Origin: Insolitispirillum peregrinum
GTDB lineage: Bacteria; Pseudomonadota; Alphaproteobacteria; Rhodospirillales; Rhodospirillaceae
DNA: 64,000 bases
NCBI RefSeq assembly: GCF_900156605.1
Contig: NZ_FTOA01000010.1
Location: 23,720-87,719 of the forward strand
Direction: 5' to 3'
Made by a program: the position numbers and the translations under genes. The notes under the pieces were generated by a model that had not been told where the DNA came from, searched no databases, and saw only the letters and a program-made list of their open reading frames with translations. Positions 53,029 through 62,111 of this stretch are shown one piece after another. The stretch's first letter is position 1, and each line of letters begins with the position of its first letter.

Positions 53029-55443
53029 ATGCAGAAAAACGGCTTCCTGTTTCTGAAGGCCTTGTTGGGAGCCTTTCTCCCAATCCTGCTTGTGGTGGTG
53101 ACAGGACCGGTCTGGGCCGGGACACTGGTCTTGCGCGATGACCTGCCATCGCTGTCCCTGAACGGAGGCCTGTCCGTTTACGAAGACAAAACCACTACCG
53201 CAACGATCGATGATGTGCAAAAAATCTCTCAAAAAGGGGGCTTTACCGATCTGGCTACAGGATATGCCGGCGGGTATCGCACCTCGCACATCTGGCTGCG
53301 CTTTACCGTCCAGTCCGAAAGTCGGCAGCCGGACTGGATTTTGGCGATGGGATTGCCGTTCCTGAATTATGTGACGCTGTATGCGCCTCGGGGCGACGGG
53401 ACCTTTCAGATTTCGCGGCAAGGGGAAATGATTCCGGTGGAGCAGCGGGATTTGATCGTTCGGGGACCAGCCTTTCGGATACATTTGGACCCGGGAGAAC
53501 AAAAGACATTTTTCGTTGAGGTTCACAGTAAGGGAACGATCGCGATTGATGGAACTCTATGGCAAAAAGAAGAATTTTCGGTATTCGAGCGGCGCGATAT
53601 ATTTATCATTGCAGCCTTCTCTAGTCTTTCTCTTTACGTTCTATTATTTTCTGTTTTGAATTTTTTCAATGTTCGGAATCGTGCAAATTTTTCTTTCTTT
53701 TCTCAGTTCTTTACAACATTTTATATTAATCTTTATACGTCTGGCATCTTATCGTTGTATGTCTTTTCAGACATGACATGGCCGATTTTCGTCGTGCCTT
53801 TTTTCAACGGAATGCAACTGACCACCAACATCATGTTGGTGAATTACCTGTTGCGACTGCCGGTGCATTGCCCTCGTCTTGGCAAGGTATGCTGGGGGCT
53901 GGCCGTGCTGGGCTTTGTCATGGGGGTGGTGGGAACCTTGTGGGGAAATCACATCACCACACCTGCGCTGAATCTCCTGCTGGTGCTGCTGATCTTTTTG
54001 GTGAGCGCCCTGGCCGTGTGGCTGGTGGTGGCGCGTGGTGAACTGGGGGCAATCATTTTTCTGGTGGCTTTTGCGATCAGTCTGGTTGCCGCCGTTCCGA
54101 TCCTCATGCGCAATGTTGGTCTGTTGCCACCAGATACGGTTTTACCCTATTCGGCTCATTTCGTGACCCTGTGCCATGCGATGGTGGTCGGGTTCGGCCT
54201 GATCCAGCAGGCGCGCCAGACCGAGCGGGAACGGCTGTCGGCACAACGCCGGTTGCTGGAGGAATCCCAGCGGTCCGAGCGGGATCTGGAAGAGCGTATC
54301 GCTCAACGCACCCGTGCTCTGGCCAGTGAAATCCAGGAACGCCGCCAGATCGAAGACCGCTTGCGGGACAGTGAACGGCAGGTGCGGGCCGTGCTGGATG
54401 CGGCCTCGTTTCCGATGATGGTGATGGAACACCGCACGGCGCGGCCCTTGTTCATCAATGGTCCGGCAGAGCAGGTCTTTTCCGGTGAACTGTCATTGCA
54501 GATATTCTGCGATCATCCCGAGATTGCCGCAACCTTGCAGCAGGAAATGATTGGTCAGTTGCCGTTTTTTGACCGTGAAATCCAGTTGGTCCGCAAGGCC
54601 GGGGGGGATCGCTGGCTGATGGTGTCGGCGGTGTTCCTGCGCTATGGCGGGCTGACGGCGGTTCTGTTTTGTCTCAATGACATCTCTCAGCGTAAAGAGC
54701 TGGAACACAGCCTGCTCGGGGCCAGAGAGCAGGCCGAACATGCCCTTGAAACCGAACGCCGGGCCCGCCGTGAGCAGCGGAATTTTCTGGCAATGGTCTC
54801 GCATGAATTCCGGGTGCCGCTGGCGATTGTGGAAACGGCCACGCAGGTTCTGGGGCTGACCTTGCCACCGCAAGCAGCCGACTGTCAGGGCGAACTGGCC
54901 AAGGTGCAGAGGGCGGTGGCCCGGATGACCGACCTGATCGAAACCTGTCTGGCCGATGACTGGCTGGAAAGTACCTCGATGAGCCTGCGTCTGGAAACGC
55001 TGGATCTGGTCTGGCTGGTGCAGGATGTGTGCGAGGAGTTCGCCATTCTGGTTGACGCTGAACGGATGCGGCTGCATTTGCCCGAGGCTGCCTTGCTGCG
55101 GGGGGATGCGACCCTGTTGCGGGTGGTGGTGTCAAATCTGGTCGACAATGCGCTGAAGTATTCGCCTGCCGAGTTGCCGATTGACGTGCGGATGTCGGTC
55201 GGCAGCCAGCGGGTGGTCCTTGAGGTTTGCGATCTGGGCAAGGGGATTGCGGTTGAAGAGCGCGAACAGATCTTCGACAAGTTTTTCCGCTCGCCGTCGG
55301 TTGGCCGGGTGGGCGGGGCCGGACTGGGATTGTATGTGGTCCGCCGCATCGTAATGCATCATGGCGGAACAATTGCCTGTGTCCCGGGGCCCACAGGCTG
55401 GGGAACGGTGTTCCGGGTGGAACTGCCTTTGGGAACTCCGTGA
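53029..55443 (+). CDS. 7TMR-DISM sensor histidine kinase
   Basis: 804 residues: signal segment, a periplasmic 7TMR-DISMED2 beta domain (about 35-175; SHIWLRFTVQS), seven membrane helices (about 190-400), a coiled coil, a PAS-like segment, HisKA (MVSHEFRVPLAIVET) and HATPase (VSNLVDNALKYSP, GGAGLGLYVVRRI). The kinase motifs are intact. Bases 53590-53770, encoding the first membrane helices, are strikingly AT-rich. The start is uncertain; 53029 gives a signal peptide, but 52996-52999 is also possible. DISM receptors often sense sugars or other soluble ligands. It precedes an OmpR-type regulator by 190 bp. Confidence 0.88.
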   Translation: MQKNGFLFLKALLGAFLPILLVVVTGPVWAGTLVLRDDLPSLSLNGGLSVYEDKTTTATIDDVQKISQKGGFTDLATGYAGGYRTSHIWLRFTVQSESRQPDWILAMGLPFLNYVTLYAPRGDGTFQISRQGEMIPVEQRDLIVRGPAFRIHLDPGEQKTFFVEVHSKGTIAIDGTLWQKEEFSVFERRDIFIIAAFSSLSLYVLLFSVLNFFNVRNRANFSFFSQFFTTFYINLYTSGILSLYVFSDMTWPIFVVPFFNGMQLTTNIMLVNYLLRLPVHCPRLGKVCWGLAVLGFVMGVVGTLWGNHITTPALNLLLVLLIFLVSALAVWLVVARGELGAIIFLVAFAISLVAAVPILMRNVGLLPPDTVLPYSAHFVTLCHAMVVGFGLIQQARQTERERLSAQRRLLEESQRSERDLEERIAQRTRALASEIQERRQIEDRLRDSERQVRAVLDAASFPMMVMEHRTARPLFINGPAEQVFSGELSLQIFCDHPEIAATLQQEMIGQLPFFDREIQLVRKAGGDRWLMVSAVFLRYGGLTAVLFCLNDISQRKELEHSLLGAREQAEHALETERRARREQRNFLAMVSHEFRVPLAIVETATQVLGLTLPPQAADCQGELAKVQRAVARMTDLIETCLADDWLESTSMSLRLETLDLVWLVQDVCEEFAILVDAERMRLHLPEAALLRGDATLLRVVVSNLVDNALKYSPAELPIDVRMSVGSQRVVLEVCDLGKGIAVEEREQIFDKFFRSPSVGRVGGAGLGLYVVRRIVMHHGGTIACVPGPTGWGTVFRVELPLGTP

Positions 55444-55633
55444 TTTTCATTACTTTTTTCTGGGGAGAACCCCTTGCATCCACCGGAAAATGCTCTGGTG
55501 GTTTTCTTGATTTCGCTGATATAGTGCAGTCCGGTTTGGAGATAATCAGCCAGGCTTCCGCTTTTCCTGCCGATCATCAGGCAACTGTGTGACGGCGGGA
55601 TAGAGTCTGGTGGTGGAGCAGGCAGGGGGAAAC

Positions 55634-56431
55634 ATGGCTCGCATTGTGGTGGTCGAGGATGATGCTGATCTGCGTGATTCTGTCTGCCGCTATCTGACGC
55701 TGATCGGACTGGATGCCTGTGGTGCCGCGTCGGGACAGGAATTGTTCGCCTTGCAGGTTGACTGGACCTCGGCGGTGGTGGTGCTGGACGTGAACCTGCC
55801 CGACTGTGATGGCTTTACCGTCGCTCGCCGTCTGCGCAGCCTGTGCCCGACGGTTGGGATCATCATGCTGACCGCCCGCAATCAGGTCGATGACCGGGTG
55901 ACCGGCCTGACCTCGGGGGCTGACAGCTATCTGGTCAAACCGGTCCAGTTGCGTGAATTGCTGGCAGTGATTGAAAGCCTGTCTCGGCGATTGAACATCA
56001 GCGATGCCGCTGTGCCGGTGACGCCGTTGCCTGCGGCGTCCCTGCCGGCCTTTGCGGCGGTGGCGCCCCCGGTACCGTCTCCCGTCCGGTCGTCCTTCAA
56101 GCCGTCACCGGTGACGCTGGCGGGAAGCCCATGGGTTTTCGAGGTCTCGTCGTGGTCGCTGTTCACGCCGCAAGGGGCGCAGGTGTCCCTGACCAATGCC
56201 GAATTCCGCGTGCTGCGCGTTCTGGTGGCCGATGCAGGCCATTCCGTCTCGCGCGACCAGATTTCCGAAGCTCTGGGCAAGGCTCCCGGCGAGCAGGAGG
56301 ACCGCAGCATTGATGCCATCCTGACCCGCCTGCGCCGCAAGGTCCGCGAAGAAACCGGCCTGCCGCTGCCAGTCAAGGCGGCGCGGACGGTGGGCTATGT
56401 GTTTGTGGCCCCGGTCACCGTGCAGGAATAG
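55634..56431 (+). CDS. OmpR/PhoB-type response regulator
   Basis: 265 residues: REC domain (about 2-118, EDDADLRDSV, Asp in VVVLDVNLPDCDG, Lys in YLVKPVQ), an unusually long Ala/Pro-rich linker (about 127-170), and a C-terminal winged HTH (about 175-262, ILTRLRRKVREETG and RTVGYVF). It follows the DISM kinase gene and is the likely partner. Confidence 0.9.
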   Translation: MARIVVVEDDADLRDSVCRYLTLIGLDACGAASGQELFALQVDWTSAVVVLDVNLPDCDGFTVARRLRSLCPTVGIIMLTARNQVDDRVTGLTSGADSYLVKPVQLRELLAVIESLSRRLNISDAAVPVTPLPAASLPAFAAVAPPVPSPVRSSFKPSPVTLAGSPWVFEVSSWSLFTPQGAQVSLTNAEFRVLRVLVADAGHSVSRDQISEALGKAPGEQEDRSIDAILTRLRRKVREETGLPLPVKAARTVGYVFVAPVTVQE

Positions 56432-56743
56432 GGCCCTGGCGGGTTGCGATCCTCTTTTCAGGGGGGGCTGCTTGTGCATCTTTGTGCCTTCTGGGGCGTG
56501 AAAGACGCATAACGGTCTGAAATATAATGGTGTTAGCATTGCAATGTCGCATCGGGAAAAGGGCTGTACCTCTTGCACTGGTGCTGCGGTGCAGCGTCTA
56601 CGGGGGGTGGTCGCGCGGTGCGCGACTGTCTATGATGCGTCCGGGGTGGCGGGTGGTTCCGTGTCTGTCCTTCACGGACTGGTGCCATGCTTTGCCGTCA
56701 GGTGAAGAAGACCGCACCCTGTTGGCATTCAGGAGAAAAAGTC

Positions 56744-57586
56744 ATGTCTCTCAAGACTATCATGGTTGTCATGGACACCACAGCCGGTGTCGAACAGCGC
56801 CTGGACATCGCACTGCAACTGGCGCAGAGCCATGACGCCCATCTGACCGGGCTGTGCGTACGGACCACGCCGTATGTGCCGCAGTTCGTGATGGGGCAAT
56901 TGGGGCCGGAAGTGGCCGAAGCCCAGCGCAAGTGGTCGATCGAGGCCGCAGAGACCGCGCAGAAGCTGTTTGAAAGCAAGGCGGCGGCTGCCGGGGTGCG
57001 CTATGAATGGCGTGCGGTTGACGGCCAGCTGCTGGAACAGACCTCCCTGCACGCCAAGTATGCCGATCTGGTGGTGGTCAGCCAGTTTGATCCCGACGGG
57101 GAAATGGCCGATGGTCAGGACCAGTTGGTCGATCATCTGGTGCTGGATGCCGGTCGTCCGGTGCTGGTGGTGCCTTATTGCGGAACCTTTGCCTCGGTGG
57201 GTAAAACGGTGATGGTGGCATGGAATGCCACCCGTGAGGCGACCCGTGCGGTCAGTGACGCCCTGCCGTTTCTGCAAAAGGCCGATCGGGTCAATGTGGT
57301 CGCCGTCAATCCGCATGGTGGCACGGGCCGCAACGGCCATGGCGAAATTCCGTCGGCGGACATTTGCCTCAGCCTGGCCCGCCATGGTGTGAAGGCCGAC
57401 GCCCAGAGCATCGAAGCCCACGACATGCAGGTTGGTGACACCCTGCTGTCCCGGATCACTGACGAAGGCGTTGACCTGCTGGTGATGGGGGCCTATGGCC
57501 GGTCGCGTCTGCGCGAGCTGGTGCTGGGCGGGGCCACCCGCCATGTGCTGCGCCACATGACCGTTCCGGTGCTGATGAGCCATTAA
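56744..57586 (+). CDS. Tandem universal stress protein
   Basis: 280 residues with two UspA-like domains. The second has the nucleotide-binding pattern G-x2-G-x9-G as GAYGRSRLRELVLGG, whereas the first lacks it. ATG 56744 follows AGGAG. A soluble stress and energy-status protein. The 312-bp spacer before it holds no gene but has a GTCGCGC-GGT-GCGCGAC hairpin at 56610-56626 and probably the promoter. Confidence 0.88.
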   Translation: MSLKTIMVVMDTTAGVEQRLDIALQLAQSHDAHLTGLCVRTTPYVPQFVMGQLGPEVAEAQRKWSIEAAETAQKLFESKAAAAGVRYEWRAVDGQLLEQTSLHAKYADLVVVSQFDPDGEMADGQDQLVDHLVLDAGRPVLVVPYCGTFASVGKTVMVAWNATREATRAVSDALPFLQKADRVNVVAVNPHGGTGRNGHGEIPSADICLSLARHGVKADAQSIEAHDMQVGDTLLSRITDEGVDLLVMGAYGRSRLRELVLGGATRHVLRHMTVPVLMSH

Positions 57587-57603
57587 GGCGGGATGTCTCG
57601 GCA

Positions 57604-57816
57604 TTCGCAAATACGTCGTCGCAGATGAATTCATCTGCTCGGGATTTGGGTTTGTGCAGTTCGCAAATACGTCGTCGCAGATGAATTCATCTGCTCGGGA
57701 TTTGGGTTTGTGCAGTTCGCAAATACGTCGTCGCAGATGACGTCATCTGCTCGGGATTTGGGTTTGTGCAGTTCGCAAATGCGTCGTCGCAGATGACGTC
57801 ATCTGCTCGGGATTTG
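57604..57816. repeat. Four-copy 56-bp tandem repeat with an 18-bp palindrome
   Basis: Units start at 57604, 57660, 57716 and 57772. Each begins TTCGCAAATRCGTCGTC and holds a perfect palindrome. In copies 1 and 2 it is GCAGATGAATTCATCTGC and in copies 3 and 4 it is GCAGATGACGTCATCTGC, so changes are paired and the palindrome is kept. Flanking CAAAT and ATTTG extend the symmetry. It lies between the stress-protein gene and a strong terminator. Confidence 0.9.
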
Positions 57817-57832
57817 CTTTTCCCGTGGTTTT

Positions 57833-57869
57833 CATCCCCTGCCGGGAGACCGGTGGGGGATGTTTTTTT
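57833..57869 (+). terminator. Strong rho-independent terminator
   Basis: A 13-bp stem (57833-57845 with 57850-57862) containing a U-G and a G-U pair, a GAGA tetraloop, and seven T's. It ends the universal stress protein transcript after the tandem repeats and separates it from the PhoX promoter. Confidence 0.92.
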
Positions 57870-57885
57870 GTATAAACCAGAATAG

Positions 57886-57926
57886 TTTCATCGTTCCATC
57901 ATCGAAGGGTCATTCAAACTTCATCC
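57886..57926. promoter_or_regulatory. Pho-box-like array upstream of phoX
   Basis: Four TCAT cores at 57888, 57899, 57910 and 57921, exactly 11 bp apart, giving 7-mers TTTCATC, CATCATC, GGTCATT and CTTCATC with 4-bp spacers. This is the architecture of PhoB boxes, whose consensus 7-mer is CTGTCAT. They lie 63 bp before the phosphatase gene. The individual 7-mers depart from the consensus, so the call rests mainly on spacing. Confidence 0.6.
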
Positions 57927-57986
57927 TGTCCACTTGGTAATCCAGAGTACAACAGGGGCAATATTTAGCTCTGGAACAGGATAAAA

Positions 57987-59933
57987 ATGACTATGGAAGA
58001 CCGTCAGCTGTCCTCGCCGTCGTTTGAAGAGGTTGCCGCCTCTCGCCTCAGCCGCCGCGCTGCCCTGAAGGGCATGTTCGTTGCCGCTGGCTCTGCGGCG
58101 CTGGCCGGGGGCGTCTCGCGCTATGCCCTGCTGCCGGGCGAAGCCTTTGCCGCTGCTGCCAAGGCCGAAACCTCGGCTCCGGCGCTCAGCTTTCAGGAAC
58201 TGGCCAAGTCGATTACCGAAGACCAGCAGGTGGCTGCAGGCTACAAGGCTCAGGTGGTGGTGTCGTGGGGCGATGCCCTGCACGGCGGGATGGATGCCTT
58301 TGATCCGCTGCTGCTGACCCCGGCCGAGCAGGAACGCCGGTTTGGCTACAACAACGACTTCATCGGCTTCATGCCGCTGCCGGTCGGTTCGCAGGCGTCG
58401 GACCATGGGCTGCTGTGCGTCAACCACGAATACACCAACACCGAATTGATGTTCAGCGGCCTGAAGGGCGAAAGCGCCAAGGACCTGATCAGCGAAGATC
58501 AGGCGAAGGTCGAAATGGCCGCCCATGGTCACACCATCGTCGAAGTCAAAAAGGGTAAGGATGGTTGGGCGGTGGTGGCTGACAGCCGCTATAACCGGCG
58601 CATTTCCTTCCTGTCCACCGTCTGCGAAGCCACCGGTCCGGCAGCAGGTCATGCCCGCCTGAAGACCAAGGCCGATCCGTCGGGCCGCAAGATCGTCGGC
58701 ACCCTGAACAACTGTGCGGGCGGGAAAACCCCGTGGGGCACCATCCTGACGGCGGAAGAAAACATCCACCAGTACTTCGCCGGCAACCCGGAAGGCACTC
58801 CCGAAGCCCGCAATCACAAGCGGATGGGCATCGAGAACAAGCCGGAATATGGCTGGGGCCGGTTCTTTGAGCGGATGGATGTCAGCAAGGAACCGAACGA
58901 GCCGAACCGCTTTGGCTGGCTGGTTGAAATTGATCCCTATGATCCGTCCTCGACCCCGAAAAAGCGTACGGCGCTGGGCCGTTTCAAGCACGAGGCCGGG
59001 ACCTGTGTGGTCAACCCGGACGGGCGGGTGACGGTCTACACCGGTGACGATGAACGCTTTGAATACCTTTATCGGTTCGTCACCAAGGGCAAGTTTGTGC
59101 CCAACGACCGCAAGGCCAACATGGGCCTGCTGGACGAAGGTACGTTGTCGGTGGCCCGCTTTGATGCCAACGGCACGGTGAGCTGGCTGCCGCTGATCCA
59201 TGGCAAGGGCAAGCTGACGGCGGAAAACGGCTTTGCCAGCCAGGCCGACGTGGTGATCGAAGCCCGCCGGGCCTCGGAACTGCTGGGGGCCACCCCGATG
59301 GACCGCCCGGAAGACGTGGAAACCAATCCGGTCAATGGCCGCGTTTATGTGATGCTGACCAACAACACCAAGCGCAAGCCGGAACAGGTTGATGCCGCCA
59401 ACCCGCGCGCCAACAATGCCTATGGTCACATTCTGGAACTGACCGCGCCGGGTGGCGAAGGCAAGGCCGCCAACCATACCGCCGATACCTATCAGTGGGA
59501 TATCCTGCTGCTGGCCGGTGATCCGTCCAAGCCCGATGTCGGCGCCAGGTACCACCCGGATGTGACCTCGAACGGCTGGCTGGCGGCTCCGGACAACTGC
59601 ACCTTTGACAACCACGGTCGCCTGTGGATTGCCACCGATCAGGGCGGGGATCAGGCCAAGCGCGGGGTTCCCGATGGTATCTATGCGACGCAGGTCGATG
59701 GGGCCCAGCGGGCGCTGACCAAATTCTTCTACGCCGTGCCGCGTGATGCCGAAATGTGCGGGCCGGAATTCACCCCCGATGGCAAGACGCTGTTCGTGTC
59801 GGTGCAGCATCCGGGCGAAGGCTCGACCTATGACAAGCCGTCAACCCGCTTCCCGCGCTTCAAGGCCGACATGCCGCCGCTGCCCAGCGTGGTGGCGATC
59901 ACCAAAAAGGACGGCGGCGAAATTGGTGGCTAA
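57987..59933 (+). CDS. phoX: PhoX-family alkaline phosphatase (DUF839)
   Basis: 648 residues with a Tat signal (RLSRRAALKGMFVAAG, about residues 18-33) and a PhoX/DUF839 propeller domain. Diagnostic segments are CVNHEYTN, the LNNCAGGKTPWGTILTAEEN block and GEGKAAN later. PhoX enzymes are monomeric, calcium- and iron-dependent periplasmic phosphatases induced by phosphate starvation. A Pho-box-like array precedes it. The cysteine in the LNNCAGG block matches the conserved residue near the metal cluster. Confidence 0.88.
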   Translation: MTMEDRQLSSPSFEEVAASRLSRRAALKGMFVAAGSAALAGGVSRYALLPGEAFAAAAKAETSAPALSFQELAKSITEDQQVAAGYKAQVVVSWGDALHGGMDAFDPLLLTPAEQERRFGYNNDFIGFMPLPVGSQASDHGLLCVNHEYTNTELMFSGLKGESAKDLISEDQAKVEMAAHGHTIVEVKKGKDGWAVVADSRYNRRISFLSTVCEATGPAAGHARLKTKADPSGRKIVGTLNNCAGGKTPWGTILTAEENIHQYFAGNPEGTPEARNHKRMGIENKPEYGWGRFFERMDVSKEPNEPNRFGWLVEIDPYDPSSTPKKRTALGRFKHEAGTCVVNPDGRVTVYTGDDERFEYLYRFVTKGKFVPNDRKANMGLLDEGTLSVARFDANGTVSWLPLIHGKGKLTAENGFASQADVVIEARRASELLGATPMDRPEDVETNPVNGRVYVMLTNNTKRKPEQVDAANPRANNAYGHILELTAPGGEGKAANHTADTYQWDILLLAGDPSKPDVGARYHPDVTSNGWLAAPDNCTFDNHGRLWIATDQGGDQAKRGVPDGIYATQVDGAQRALTKFFYAVPRDAEMCGPEFTPDGKTLFVSVQHPGEGSTYDKPSTRFPRFKADMPPLPSVVAITKKDGGEIGG

Positions 59934-59954
59934 CCTTTGACGCAGGCCTGATAC

Positions 59955-59987
59955 AAGCAGGGCCGGAGTGATCCGGCCCTGCTTTTT
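59955..59987. terminator. Bidirectional terminator between phoX and DUF4344 genes
   Basis: AAGCAGGGCCGGA (59955-59967), loop GTGA, TCCGGCCCTGCTT (59972-59984), then TTT. It sits between convergent genes, 22 bp past the phoX stop. Confidence 0.88.
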
Positions 59988-59988
59988 G

Positions 59989-60960
59989 TCATTTCTTTTC
60001 GACGGTAAACGTCACACCGTCCGGGTCGGAGGCGGATTTGCCGCCGATCTTCTTTCCGGTACCCCCGCTGGGGGCAGCTCCGCCCTTGCTCCCCATCTTG
60101 CCGGTGCTGCCGCTGGTATCATCGCGGCTGTCGTTGGCATCATCGCCCTGAGCGAGAATGTCTTCTTCGACCGCATTGCCGAACAACTCGATCAGTTCGG
60201 CGCAGATGGTGATGCTCTGGCTTTCCGGGTCCCACCAGGCATTCACCTCGTCGCCGCAGGCGGTCACGGTCATGGTGATCGGTTTGGGCAGAAACACCCG
60301 GCTGTTGAGGTCGGCGACCACCTGATCCAGTGCCCGCGCCTGCTTGACCGCCTGTGTCCAGCGCTGGCCGCGCACCTGCGGGTCCCACGCCAGATTAAAG
60401 GCGTTCGATGCGCCGCCCTTGGGCTGATAGGGGGCCAGCAGGCGTTGCCATGACTGGGTGGCCCGTTTGTATTCGTCGGGGCAACTGCTCAGGCGGTCTT
60501 CGGTCAGACCGATTGCCTCGGCATACTCGGCAAAGCCATCCGGGTCCGAGCCATACAGCAGGCAGGCCAGCTGGTAATACCGCTGGGCATCAAGGCCATG
60601 CTCGTCCATGTAGTCTTCTTCGCCGGGGCTTTCCCCTGCCAGCCCATCGACCAGGGCAAAGCCGTCAATGGCGTCCATGATCTTTTGGTCGCGGGTATCA
60701 TCACCACCTTCGGCCGGGATCATGATCGAGGCTGCCAGCATGTCGGCGGCGTCTTCCTCGCGCCCGATCACCGGCAGGTTGAGGGTGGCAATCAGGGCAT
60801 GGGCCGCTTCGTGGTAGGCAAAGAACGCGGCATTGGCAGCGGTGAAGTTGATGGCTTCCTGCTGCTGGTCAGAGGTCAGGGCCACAGCCGGGGCGGATGG
60901 CGCGACAAGAAACGGGGCCATCAGCAGGGCAGAAGCGAGGTTAACAAGCGGGCGGCGCAT
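59989..60960 (-). CDS. DUF4344-type putative secreted metallopeptidase
   Basis: A 323-residue protein with a signal peptide (SALLMAPFLVAPSAPAVA) and an HExxH-type motif in FFAYHEAAHALI (about residue 50), the pattern of DUF4344. Cysteines later in the chain (ACLLYG, SSCPDEY, VTACGDEVNAWWD, ITICAEL) may form disulfides, and the C-terminus is low-complexity Gly/Ser/Lys. ATG 60960 follows AAGGAG; the much longer open frame upstream is antisense to chaC and not real. Confidence 0.75.
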   Translation of the reverse strand: MRRPLVNLASALLMAPFLVAPSAPAVALTSDQQQEAINFTAANAAFFAYHEAAHALIATLNLPVIGREEDAADMLAASIMIPAEGGDDTRDQKIMDAIDGFALVDGLAGESPGEEDYMDEHGLDAQRYYQLACLLYGSDPDGFAEYAEAIGLTEDRLSSCPDEYKRATQSWQRLLAPYQPKGGASNAFNLAWDPQVRGQRWTQAVKQARALDQVVADLNSRVFLPKPITMTVTACGDEVNAWWDPESQSITICAELIELFGNAVEEDILAQGDDANDSRDDTSGSTGKMGSKGGAAPSGGTGKKIGGKSASDPDGVTFTVEKK

Positions 60961-61068
60961 GGTGATGCACTCCTTGGCGGCGATATGCTCAGTTATGACG
61001 AAGCCCTCGCTTCTTGGCAAGACACACCCCTTGGCAAGACGGGGACTTTTCTGCCACTGTGCAGCATC

Positions 61069-61638
61069 ATGACTGTTCCGCTGTCTTTCCCCGAATACTG
61101 GGTTTTTGGCTATGGATCCCTGATGTGGAATCCCGGCTTTGAGCACCAGGAAGCCATAGCCGCCGAAATCGACGGCTATCACCGCAGCTTTTGTATCTAC
61201 TCCCACCATTATCGCGGCACCAAAAGCCGTCCGGGGCTGGTGTTGGGTCTCAGTCCGGGGGGCAGTTGTACCGGGGTGGCCTTTCGGGTCGCCGCCGCCC
61301 GCTGGCCCGAGGTGCTGGAGTATCTGCGCGAGCGGGAATTGCTGGCCTATGCCTACCGCGAGGCTTACTTGCCGGTCCGTTTGCGCGATGGCCGCACCCG
61401 TGAGTCGTTCGTGGTGGTGGCTGACCCGGCCCACCGCTCCTATGCGGGCGAACTGCCGACCCCGCAGGCGGCATCCATCATCATGGAAGCCTGCGGCCAC
61501 GCCGGGCTGAACCGCGATTATCTGATCAACACCGTTCGTCAGCTTGTGCAGCACGGTTTTCGCGATGCGCCGCTGCACGAGCTGTTGAAAGAGGTCGAAC
61601 GTCAGACCGGCGAACTGGATGCCGGGATGGGGATTTGA
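61069..61638 (+). CDS. ChaC-like gamma-glutamylcyclotransferase
   Basis: 189 residues with YWVFGYGSLMWNPGF near the start (the substrate-binding YGSLMW motif), RSFCIYSHHYRGT and a conserved glutamate in YLREREL. ChaC enzymes cleave glutathione to 5-oxoproline and Cys-Gly. The 61069 start was chosen because the GCT fold begins nearly at once; an in-frame ATG at 60988 would add 27 residues. It is divergent from the DUF4344 gene. Confidence 0.9.
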   Translation: MTVPLSFPEYWVFGYGSLMWNPGFEHQEAIAAEIDGYHRSFCIYSHHYRGTKSRPGLVLGLSPGGSCTGVAFRVAAARWPEVLEYLRERELLAYAYREAYLPVRLRDGRTRESFVVVADPAHRSYAGELPTPQAASIIMEACGHAGLNRDYLINTVRQLVQHGFRDAPLHELLKEVERQTGELDAGMGI

Positions 61639-61730
61639 GGCCGGGGGTTGCAGCCTTTTTTCCCAGTGACGCCAACGGGCAGGCCGCGCGCTTTCCTGAT
61701 CGGGCTGGTGCTCATTGCTCCAGAGGAGAG

Positions 61731-61832
61731 CAGTGAGCGCAAAAGCGGGAACCGGTTTTGCGCAAAATCACTACGATAAATTAAAATGTTGGACCAGTGA
61801 TGCCTGCATCCCATGTAACGCACACTGGTCTG
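61731..61832. repeat. Palindromic intergenic element, diverged copy E
   Basis: CAGTGAGCGCAAAAGCGGGAACC and GGTTTTGCGC form the first hairpin, and GACCAGTG with CACACTGGTC the second. It is a diverged relative of the elements at 4230-4332 and 9464-9754 and is the best guide to the uninterrupted form of the latter. Confidence 0.75.
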
Positions 61833-62068
61833 GAACCGGATTCTCTCTCCATTGTTTGAGATTCATCAATATACTTATAGATTAATGGCGACGATCCTGC
61901 TTGTGATTTACATTTGCGTCGACTGATTTATGCAAGTGAATGTGGTATATTTATTGTTAAAAAAGTATATTAATGGGCTGATTTGATGGTGAAAAAGTGT
62001 TTTACGGTCTTATATTAGTCATATTTGAAAAATGAATATTCCGTGTATATGGTATATCTCAGGGCGCA

Positions 62069-62093
62069 AATAACGATCATTGTGATCGTTATT
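62069..62093. promoter_or_regulatory. Perfect 11-bp inverted repeat in AT-rich spacer
   Basis: AATAACGATCA, TTG, TGATCGTTATT. The arms are perfect and there is no T-run after them, so an operator is more likely than a terminator. It is 321 bp before the cheY-type gene and 19 bp before the possible small gene at 62112. The regulator is unknown. Confidence 0.5.
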
Positions 62094-62111
62094 GGTTAAA
62101 TTGATTTGACC

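Noticed and set aside
57604..57816. CRISPR array
   Set aside because: The units are contiguous 56-bp repeats without unique spacers, there are no cas genes, and each unit carries its own palindrome.
59989..61578. A 529-codon minus-strand frame covering DUF4344 and more
   Set aside because: The part above 60960 is antisense to chaC and lacks a signal peptide start; ATG 60960 has a good ribosome site and begins a signal peptide.
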